This document shows, in pieces, positions 57,913 through 64,000 of a stretch of DNA of 64,000 nucleotides (position 1 is its first letter; each line of letters opens with the position of its first letter). The stretch covers positions 1-64,000 of the forward strand of contig CAYGTR010000001.1 in the NCBI GenBank assembly GCA_964352855.1, read 5' to 3'. Origin of the DNA: Litorimonas sp964352855. Lineage in GTDB: Bacteria > Pseudomonadota > Alphaproteobacteria > Caulobacterales > Maricaulaceae. The position numbers were made by a program, and so were the translations under genes. The notes below the pieces were generated by a model, which saw only the letters and a program-made list of their open reading frames with translations, was not told where the DNA came from and did no database searches.

Positions 57913-59496
57913 ATGACGGCGAGTGTCTTAAAATTTGGTCTAATATTAAGTGCAGGCTTTTTGGCGGCTTGTCAGACGACAGGCGTGACTCAGATGGGAA
58001 TGCCCATAAGCGCCGATTTGCAGCGAATTTACGAAGACCCTCTGGCCTATCAGGGCATCAATGCTGATGCGAAGCGTTCCTCGCTGGCTCGTGTTGATTA
58101 CGCCTTAAATCGAATCGCGCAGATTGATCATGGTGGTCCCAATATCCAAAGTGTTTTGACCATTAACCCTGCCGCACGCAATATTGCCAAACAATTGGAT
58201 GCCGAAAAAACAAAGCGCAGCCCGCTTCATGGTGTGCCCGTATTGCTCAAAGACAATATCGAAACCAAAGATATGCCGACAACTGCAGGCAGTTATGTGC
58301 TCCAAAATAATGATACGGGTCGCGATGCGCCCTTGACGGAAGGCTTAAGGGACGCCGGTGCCGTTATCATCGGTAAAGCCAACCTCTCGCAATGGGCTAA
58401 TTTTCGATCCACTAATTCGACGAGCGGGTGGAGTGCTCTCGGCGCACAGACCAAAAATCCTCATGCGCTTAATCGTTCTCCCTGTGGGTCGAGTTCTGGC
58501 AGCGGTGCAGCCGTTGCCGCGGGTATTGTGCCTGCCGCGATTGGGACGGAAACAAACGGGTCTATTATTTGCCCGTCATCTATGAACGGTATTGTCGGAT
58601 TTAAGCCTACAGTTGGTGTTATCCCGCAAGACCTCATCGTGCCGATTTCGTCCACGCAAGATACGGCGGGGCCGATGACATTAACGGTCGAAGATGCGGC
58701 TATTTTGATGGATGCCATGACGGGCAGCGGCAGCGAGTATCGCGACGCTGTTCTGGCAGGATCGCTTTCCGGAAAACGCATCGGCGTTCTTAATTTTGCG
58801 CGGGGCTCTCACGAGGGCGTAAACGCAAATTTTGATGCTGTTTTAGAGGTATTGACGTCGCAGGGTGCAATATTGATTGAGGTTGAAGACTATGAAGCCC
58901 CGGATGGGTTTTGGGATTCCGCTTTTGACGTGTTGAAATATGAGTTTAAAGCCACGCTCAACGAATATCTGGCCCAAACGTCACCGATTGTCTCGTCGCG
59001 CACATTATCTGCCGTTATTGCCGAGAACACAGACACTCAGGCTGAAATGGCCGTTTTTGATCAAGATATTTTAGAAATGTCTGACGCTTTGGGAGATTTG
59101 AATAGCCAAGAATATCAAGATGCGCACGCACTTGTCCTCACGGCAACGCGGCAAGAGGGTCTAGATAGAATCATGTCCGAGAACGTGTTGGACGCTGTTG
59201 TTGCGCCGAGCACAGCCCCCACATTTTTAATCGATCATGTCTATGGTGACAGCTATCCCGGCGGAACAGGTGCAGGATGGATGGCCGCCATTGCCGGCTA
59301 TCCGCATATCACCGTGCCGATGGGCGATGTTAAAGGCTTGCCGGTCGGGGTCTCTTTTATGGGCAAGGCCAATGATGATAAGGCGATCATGGCCATCGGA
59401 TATGCATTTGAACAGGCCGGAGGCAAGCGCGTGGCGCCACAATTTACGGATTCGATAGAACGACTGCCAAACACAGGCACATTGTTAAGAAACTGA
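57913..59496 (+). CDS. amidase-signature lipoprotein
   Basis: A 527-residue amidase of the amidase-signature family with a lipoprotein signal: lipobox LAAC at about residues 17-20 (AGFLAACQTTG). The catalytic Lys is in HGVPVLLKDNIETKD near 113, the Ser-cis-Ser pair in GSSSGSGAAVAAGIV near 192 and TETNGSIICPSS near 216. It hydrolyses an amide of unknown kind; anchoring in the envelope suggests a periplasmic or outer-membrane task. AAGGAG lies 6 nt before the ATG. It stands apart from the gsp genes by 52 nt. Confidence 0.92.
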   Translation: MTASVLKFGLILSAGFLAACQTTGVTQMGMPISADLQRIYEDPLAYQGINADAKRSSLARVDYALNRIAQIDHGGPNIQSVLTINPAARNIAKQLDAEKTKRSPLHGVPVLLKDNIETKDMPTTAGSYVLQNNDTGRDAPLTEGLRDAGAVIIGKANLSQWANFRSTNSTSGWSALGAQTKNPHALNRSPCGSSSGSGAAVAAGIVPAAIGTETNGSIICPSSMNGIVGFKPTVGVIPQDLIVPISSTQDTAGPMTLTVEDAAILMDAMTGSGSEYRDAVLAGSLSGKRIGVLNFARGSHEGVNANFDAVLEVLTSQGAILIEVEDYEAPDGFWDSAFDVLKYEFKATLNEYLAQTSPIVSSRTLSAVIAENTDTQAEMAVFDQDILEMSDALGDLNSQEYQDAHALVLTATRQEGLDRIMSENVLDAVVAPSTAPTFLIDHVYGDSYPGGTGAGWMAAIAGYPHITVPMGDVKGLPVGVSFMGKANDDKAIMAIGYAFEQAGGKRVAPQFTDSIERLPNTGTLLRN

Positions 59497-59548
59497 CATT
59501 AAAGAACGCTAACTGGACGAATATCTATAAAAGCGTGAAAGACAAATT

Positions 59549-60433
59549 ATGGTGGCATTTGCCAAAAGCATAAAGGGCAGCAATCCCGTCACACTTATAT
59601 TGCGGCTTTTGCAAGTCGTCTTTTTGCTTTTGCTTGGGTGGGTTTTGATGAGAGCCATATTATTGATTGTGACTCCCGAAAGTGCATGGACACCACTGCC
59701 GCAAGTCTCATCTGTCGATACTGCTAATAGTGGAGACACAATCCGAAGTTACGATTTCTCAACGGACCCGTTCCACCTGGCGAAAAGCGAGTCTGTGGAA
59801 ACGCCTGTCTTTGCCGACCCCGGTTTCGAAGTGCCGGAAACAGACCTCAATTTGGTTCTGACCGGACGCACAGTCGGTGAGCCCGGTTCAGCTGTATTGA
59901 AAACACCTGATAATGAGGAGCGGTCTTACCGCGTGGGAGAGGAAGTCATGAGCGGCGTCACCCTTCAAAGTGTTGCGGTCGGTTTTGTTGTTTTAAATGT
60001 TCGTGGCGAACTCGAACGGCTGACATTTTTACGGGAAGAGAGTACCGGATTAGGTCTGATGCGCGAAGATATGGAGCAGGCGACATCAACAAATCGAATG
60101 CCCACAGAAACACAGTCGCGTGAAATAAAACCACAAGCTATACCCGTCATGAATTCTCTGAAGACGACAGATTTGCTTCAATCTGTGCGTCTTAATCCGA
60201 AATTCGAAAATGGTCAGCTTATCGGCCATGTCATTCAAGCGCGTGGAGATGTGGGTGCACTTAAGAACTTTGGACTCAAAGCGGGTGATATGGTGACGGC
60301 CGTAAATGGCGACAGTCTTTTGCAGGGTCGCCTCGATTTGCAAGAACTGGCAATAACACTTAGCAAGGCCAAGCAAGTAGAATTAGATATTATTCGGGAT
60401 GGACGTCCCCAAACCGTACAAATTGGGCAATAG
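59549..60433 (+). CDS. gspC: type II secretion protein GspC
   Basis: A 294-residue GspC, the inner-membrane link to the secretin. One N-terminal helix at about 17-40 (LRLLQVVFLLLLGWVLMRA), a periplasmic HR domain near 105-160 (LNLVLTGRTVGEPGSAVLKT, then VTLQSVAVGFVVLN), a variable linker, and a C-terminal PDZ domain near 215-290 (LIGHVIQARGDVGALKNFGLKAGDMVTAVNG). It is first of the gspC-gspD-gspN run. It ends 4 nt before the gspD start. Confidence 0.9.
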   Translation: MVAFAKSIKGSNPVTLILRLLQVVFLLLLGWVLMRAILLIVTPESAWTPLPQVSSVDTANSGDTIRSYDFSTDPFHLAKSESVETPVFADPGFEVPETDLNLVLTGRTVGEPGSAVLKTPDNEERSYRVGEEVMSGVTLQSVAVGFVVLNVRGELERLTFLREESTGLGLMREDMEQATSTNRMPTETQSREIKPQAIPVMNSLKTTDLLQSVRLNPKFENGQLIGHVIQARGDVGALKNFGLKAGDMVTAVNGDSLLQGRLDLQELAITLSKAKQVELDIIRDGRPQTVQIGQ

Positions 60434-60437
60434 AGCC

Positions 60438-62324
60438 ATGAAGACTTTGAAACATTTCACCGGTGGAATATTGGCGGCGAGCTGCCTTACATTTGTTCCG
60501 TTCGTCTCCCCTGTCTTTGCGCAATCAAATCATCTGATTACAATGCAAGAGGCCGATATCCGCGCCTTCATTGATGATGTGTCTATGGTGACAGGGAAGA
60601 CCTTTATTGTCGATCCGCGTGTGCAAGGGCGTGTGACGATCAGTTCTGAACAGTCATTGAGCAAAGGGGAAGTCTTTGAAGTCTTCAAAGATGTCATGCG
60701 TGTGCATGGCTATACCGTTATTCGTACAGCAACAGGCGAATACCGCGTGACGCTATTACAAGGCGCCGCACAAGATGCGCCATTTGTAACCGGAGACGGT
60801 ATTAATGGCCGCTTTGCAACGGTTGTTCTAAAGCTTGATTTCACGGATGCCGCCGAGGCTGCACGCCTCATTAAGCCTGTCATGCATAGCCAAGGTCAAG
60901 TCACAGCTAACCCCGGGGGTGATGTTCTGGTTATTACGGATTTCCCGGAGAACTTGCGTAAAGCCCGCGAAATTGTGGCCGCGATGGATATTAACAGTAC
61001 AGTGACAGAAACAATTCAATTGAGCCAATTGTCTGCCATTGATGCCGAAGAGGCTTTGAAAAAATTGGCCGGCACGAAACCGCGCGTGAATGTCGTGGCG
61101 ATACCTACGTCTAATGCGATTATTATCGAGGGGCCGCAAGCGGATGTGGAGCGCCTTAAAACAGTGATTGCGAGTATGGATGTTGGATCAATTGCGCCGC
61201 GTGGGGCCGTCAGCGTTCTCCCTTTGCGTTTCGCGGACGGCACAACACTTGTCGAGCTTTTAACGAGTCTTCTTCCGTCTTATACCGTGGAAGGGAAGCC
61301 GGCGCCGACAGTGGCTTATGAAAGCTTCTCAAACACGCTCGTCATTAGTGCGGATGCTGAAACACAGACAGCTTTGGAAGGTATTATCCGACGTCTGGAT
61401 GTGCGGCGTCCGCAAGTTTTGGTCGAAGCGATTATCGTCGAGATTTCAGATACAGCGGCCCGAGAATTGGGTGTCCAATTCGCTGTTGGCGGGATTAATG
61501 GAAGCTCTATTCCACTTGTCTCGACAAATTTTTCGGGTGCACCGAACATGTTGGCGCTTGCCGGTGCACTAGCGGGCGATTCTATCGGTTTATCAGAAAC
61601 GACGCAATCTGCGTTAGAAACGGCCGCGATCAATTCTATTACGGGTTTACAGGGCGCAACGGCAGGTATCGGCGGAATTGAAGGCGATACTGTTTTCTCT
61701 GCAATCATCACAGCCCTTGAGCGTGATGAAAATAGCAACATCCTCTCAACGCCTTTTGTTACAACATTGGATAATGTGCCAGCTACGTTCTTGGTTGGTC
61801 AAGAAATTCCGATCACAACGGGCGAAAGTTTAGGCGCCAATAATATCAACCCGTTTAGAACGTTTGAGCGCAAAGAAGTCGGCATTAAATTAAATGTTCT
61901 GCCACAGATAAGCGAAGGGGATGTCGTCCGTTTGGAAATCGCACAAGAAGTCAGCTCTATTGCGGGTGCGATTACAAGCCTGTCTCAGGATTTTGTCACG
62001 AACAAACGCGAGATTGAAACAACAGTTTTAGCGAACAATGGGGAAATTATTGTTCTCGGCGGTTTGGTTCAAGATGATGAGCAAATTACGATTGAGAAAG
62101 TACCTTTCCTCGGCGATGCCCCTCTAATTGGGAGCCTGTTTCGAAATCAAGATAAGTCGCGAGTCAAAACAAACCTGATGGTCTTTTTGCGTCCGACGAT
62201 CATTCGCAATGGCGAAGATTCACGTCCTTTGACAGAGGAAAGACTACGACAAATTCGTCTTGAAGATATGCGTCAATCCGGGCGTGACTATTCCAAGATA
62301 GATGAGGTTATTGATAATCCATGA
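60438..62324 (+). CDS. gspD: type II secretion secretin GspD
   Basis: A 628-residue outer-membrane secretin. The signal peptide ends VFAQ near residue 29; then N0 (LITMQEADIRAFIDDVSMVTGKTF), N1 to N3 domains with repeated VVAIPTSNAIIIEGP-type strands, and the secretin core near 440-590 (SNILSTPFVTTLDNVPATFLVGQEIPI, then EVGIKLNVLPQISEGD and VPFLGDAPLIGSLFRNQ). I start at ATG 60438, just after gspC; a longer reading would overlap gspC by 35 bp and lack the signal. It overlaps gspN by 4 bp. Confidence 0.94.
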   Translation: MKTLKHFTGGILAASCLTFVPFVSPVFAQSNHLITMQEADIRAFIDDVSMVTGKTFIVDPRVQGRVTISSEQSLSKGEVFEVFKDVMRVHGYTVIRTATGEYRVTLLQGAAQDAPFVTGDGINGRFATVVLKLDFTDAAEAARLIKPVMHSQGQVTANPGGDVLVITDFPENLRKAREIVAAMDINSTVTETIQLSQLSAIDAEEALKKLAGTKPRVNVVAIPTSNAIIIEGPQADVERLKTVIASMDVGSIAPRGAVSVLPLRFADGTTLVELLTSLLPSYTVEGKPAPTVAYESFSNTLVISADAETQTALEGIIRRLDVRRPQVLVEAIIVEISDTAARELGVQFAVGGINGSSIPLVSTNFSGAPNMLALAGALAGDSIGLSETTQSALETAAINSITGLQGATAGIGGIEGDTVFSAIITALERDENSNILSTPFVTTLDNVPATFLVGQEIPITTGESLGANNINPFRTFERKEVGIKLNVLPQISEGDVVRLEIAQEVSSIAGAITSLSQDFVTNKREIETTVLANNGEIIVLGGLVQDDEQITIEKVPFLGDAPLIGSLFRNQDKSRVKTNLMVFLRPTIIRNGEDSRPLTEERLRQIRLEDMRQSGRDYSKIDEVIDNP

Positions 62325-63049
62325 TAAGGAAACTTCTCTGGCTCTTGCCCGGTGCCCTGATTGCGCTTTTAATGTTCTTACCCTTGTCATGGTTGGGCCC
62401 GCGGCTCGTCCCTGCGGAGTTGGCGTCTGATAAAACAACCTATCGTGGGACAATATGGAACGGTGTTATCTCAGATCTGAAAGATGTGCGTTCTGTCGAA
62501 TATATTGCGTCTCCTTTAAAGTTATTGAGTGCTAAGCCTCCGATTAAAGCTCGCGTGACGGCAACAGGCCTCCAAGCCAATGCCGATTTGGGTCGGACAA
62601 AAGCCCAAGATGTGAGCTTACAGATAAATGTCGCTAATCTGCCTTTGCCGGATCCCCGCTTGAAAGGCTTATCGGGACAAATAACGGCACGTATCGAGTC
62701 TGTTGAATGGGCTAAGAACGGTCAGTGCCTAACAATGCGCGGTACGGCGAGCAGTGATGTTTTGACTAAAAACCAAAGACTTTTCGCGTGGAGTGGGCCG
62801 GTTGTTGCTGGTCCCGTGAGTTGCGACGATGGCGGGGTTTATGTCTTTAATCTTAGCGGGAATGATGCGGTTCAAAAGATTGATGCGATTGTCTCTATAT
62901 CAGCGTCAGGTGATTATAGATCAGATATGACAGTGACAACCCGTGACAGCGATGCCGTCCTTGTCTTACCTTTATTTGGTTTTGAAGATCGCGGTCAAAA
63001 AGCGGACGGTCAAGAATTTCGGTTGGTGGAGCAGGGGAAATGGCGTTAG
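62321..63049 (+). CDS. gspN: type II secretion protein GspN
   Basis: A 242-residue GspN. It has one N-terminal membrane helix (about 5-27, LLWLLPGALIALLMFLPLSW) and a periplasmic beta-rich part with YRGTIWNGVISDLKDV, SAKPPIKARVTATGLQ and PLPDPRLKGLSGQITARIE, typical of the family. GspN is not essential in all T2SS. It overlaps gspD by 4 bp and is followed after 9 nt by a lipoprotein gene. Confidence 0.85.
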   Translation: MIRKLLWLLPGALIALLMFLPLSWLGPRLVPAELASDKTTYRGTIWNGVISDLKDVRSVEYIASPLKLLSAKPPIKARVTATGLQANADLGRTKAQDVSLQINVANLPLPDPRLKGLSGQITARIESVEWAKNGQCLTMRGTASSDVLTKNQRLFAWSGPVVAGPVSCDDGGVYVFNLSGNDAVQKIDAIVSISASGDYRSDMTVTTRDSDAVLVLPLFGFEDRGQKADGQEFRLVEQGKWR

Positions 63050-63058
63050 GCTAATATA

Positions 63059-63490
63059 GTGAAATATACTCTTAGTCTCATAAGTCTTTTAGTCCTTTCG
63101 GCATGCGCTTCTACGCCTACAGCAGAGGATCTCGCTCAAAAGGCGCAATCTCTGACATCGCTTCCGCCTCAAAACCTCGACCCCGGTCAATGTGGCCTCT
63201 TTATTTGGACAGCCGGAGAGCGTCGTGACTTTATTGGATTTGAAACTGAAGGTGAAATCAAGCTCCTGCAAAATGGAGAGGTTCTCAATGTTATCCGGTC
63301 AGAGGAGGGCCCATTAGGGTCAGCGCAACGGATTTATAATACATCAAATGGAGACACCTTTACTTTGTCTTTGAAAGATACGGTTCTGATTAAAGAAGGG
63401 CAGAGATTTACGGGTAGCCTCACAACGAAAACGAAAGAGGGTTGGGACCGTGTCATACCCATTGCCGCATTGACGAGTTGCTTGCCATAA
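63059..63490 (+). CDS. small lipoprotein downstream of gspN
   Basis: A 143-residue lipoprotein: lipobox LSAC at about residues 13-16 (SLLVLSACAS). The rest is a beta-rich domain with DPGQCGLFIWTAGERRDFIGFE and the C-terminal WDRVIPIAALTSC, carrying two cysteines (near 47 and 141) that may form a disulphide. The family is not recognised. The GTG at 63059 has little ribosome site, yet the signal peptide needs this start. It lies 9 nt after gspN and converges on the peptidase gene. Confidence 0.7.
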   Translation: MKYTLSLISLLVLSACASTPTAEDLAQKAQSLTSLPPQNLDPGQCGLFIWTAGERRDFIGFETEGEIKLLQNGEVLNVIRSEEGPLGSAQRIYNTSNGDTFTLSLKDTVLIKEGQRFTGSLTTKTKEGWDRVIPIAALTSCLP

Positions 63491-63495
63491 ACGCT

Positions 63496-63981
63496 CTATC
63501 TCAAAGAGAAATATAGCTGCGCGCTCCAAACCACAGCTACACCGAGAGATAAAAACGGACCAAAGGGAATATGGTTTTGACCTGCTAACAGCTTGGTTTT
63601 TTGAGAGGGAAGTTGCGTGAAAACCAATCCGCACAGACTGGCGATAAGAATAATATAGGGCAGGCCGAACCAGCCACACCACGCGCCGCCGACAGCCAGC
63701 AATTTTGCATCGCCGCGCCCCAATCCGTCTTTGCGGTAAATCGCCCGAAAGACATATTCAATAAGGACAAACCCCAGATAACCAATTGCGATACCGATCA
63801 CTGCTGATTTTAGTGAGAGGAACGGTAGGAAATAAGCACATAAAAGACCGAGGGCCATTAATGGGAAAGTTAGTATATTTGGGAGCCGAAAGCTCCTAAT
63901 GTCAATCCAAGACAGTGCGATTAGCCCTACATAGAGAGCCGCGCTAAATAAGGTATAGAAAAAAAATGGGTTCACATCCAT
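63496..63981 (-). CDS. A24 prepilin peptidase, catalytic domain only
   Basis: A 161-residue multi-pass membrane protein of the type IV prepilin peptidase family. The two catalytic Asp are in LSWIDIRSFRLPN (about 24-36) and GLGRGDAKLLA (about 87-97), the GxGD-type motif. The usual N-terminal methyltransferase domain is missing, as in CpaA-like short forms. I take ATG 63981, but an upstream TTG at 63996 is also open and the frame runs into the window edge, so the start is uncertain. It is convergent with the lipoprotein gene. It may process T2SS pseudopilins or other pilins. Confidence 0.8.
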   Translation of the reverse strand: MDVNPFFFYTLFSAALYVGLIALSWIDIRSFRLPNILTFPLMALGLLCAYFLPFLSLKSAVIGIAIGYLGFVLIEYVFRAIYRKDGLGRGDAKLLAVGGAWCGWFGLPYIILIASLCGLVFTQLPSQKTKLLAGQNHIPFGPFLSLGVAVVWSAQLYFSLR

Positions 63982-64000
63982 TGCTACCGCGATCAAATCG

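Noticed and set aside
1..64000. CRISPR arrays, tRNA or rRNA genes, insertion sequences
   Set aside because: No regular repeat-spacer array, no tRNA-like cloverleaf, rRNA stretch or transposase frame was noticed on reading both strands.

Overview
The window looks like a chromosomal segment of an alphaproteobacterium of the Caulobacterales/Hyphomonadales kind (stalked or prosthecate marine relatives). The evidence is the flagellin regulators FlaF and FlbT, the trio FliL-DUF6468-MotE, a DUF1217 protein, a receptor ending in an xWxxF tether, and a few TTAA-N7-TTAA (CtrA-like) boxes. The species cannot be named from this sequence.

Layout. (1) 1-3.3 kb: a mobile-element remnant, made of the 3' end of a DUF3363 relaxase with visibly higher G+C and a compact three-gene cassette (TIGR04255-like protein, HTH protein, uncharacterised protein with an SQTCD motif). 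(2) 3.5-6.6 kb: a regulatory island with two LuxR-type proteins, a stand-alone receiver, an XRE regulator and a small helical protein. (3) 6.7-40.9 kb: an almost complete flagellum in one locus. It has fliL-DUF6468-motE, fliF-fliH-fliN-fliP-fliG, flgE-flgK-flgL-flgI, motB, fliM, motA plus a MotC-like periplasmic protein, flgF-flgG-flgA-flgH-fliL2, fliK-flgD, flgJ-flgN, two flagellins, flaF-flbT-DUF1217, fliI, and flgB-flgC-fliE-fliQ-flhA-fliR-flhB-fliJ. (4) 41.1-52.2 kb: a second small-protein/XRE pair, a non-coding stretch that may hold a small RNA, then two convergent chemotaxis operons: mcp-cheB-cheD on + and STAS-cheY-cheA-cheW-cheR-cheY2-unknown on -. (5) 52.2-57.8 kb: a minus-strand operon folD, 2-oxoadipate dioxygenase-like gene, GH42 beta-galactosidase, SSS symporter. 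(6) 57.9-64 kb: an amidase lipoprotein, then the start of a type II secretion locus (gspC, gspD, gspN, a lipoprotein, and a short prepilin peptidase on the other strand).

How it fits together. The flagellar genes cover export apparatus, MS and C rings, rod, LP rings, hook, junction proteins, filament and stator. I do not see fliO, fliX, flbD, or -24/-12 (sigma-54) promoters, which control late flagellar genes in Caulobacter. Instead, a 13-bp palindrome of the form CACYNANNTRGTG lies in front of many transcription units of the motility locus (fliL/fliF, flgE, motB/fliM, motA, mcp, the STAS-che operon, the XRE gene and the putative sRNA), usually with an A/T-rich -10-like hexamer directly after it. 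Together with the LuxR and XRE regulators at the edges, this suggests a self-contained motility regulon with its own control circuit, which is the most interesting signal in the window.
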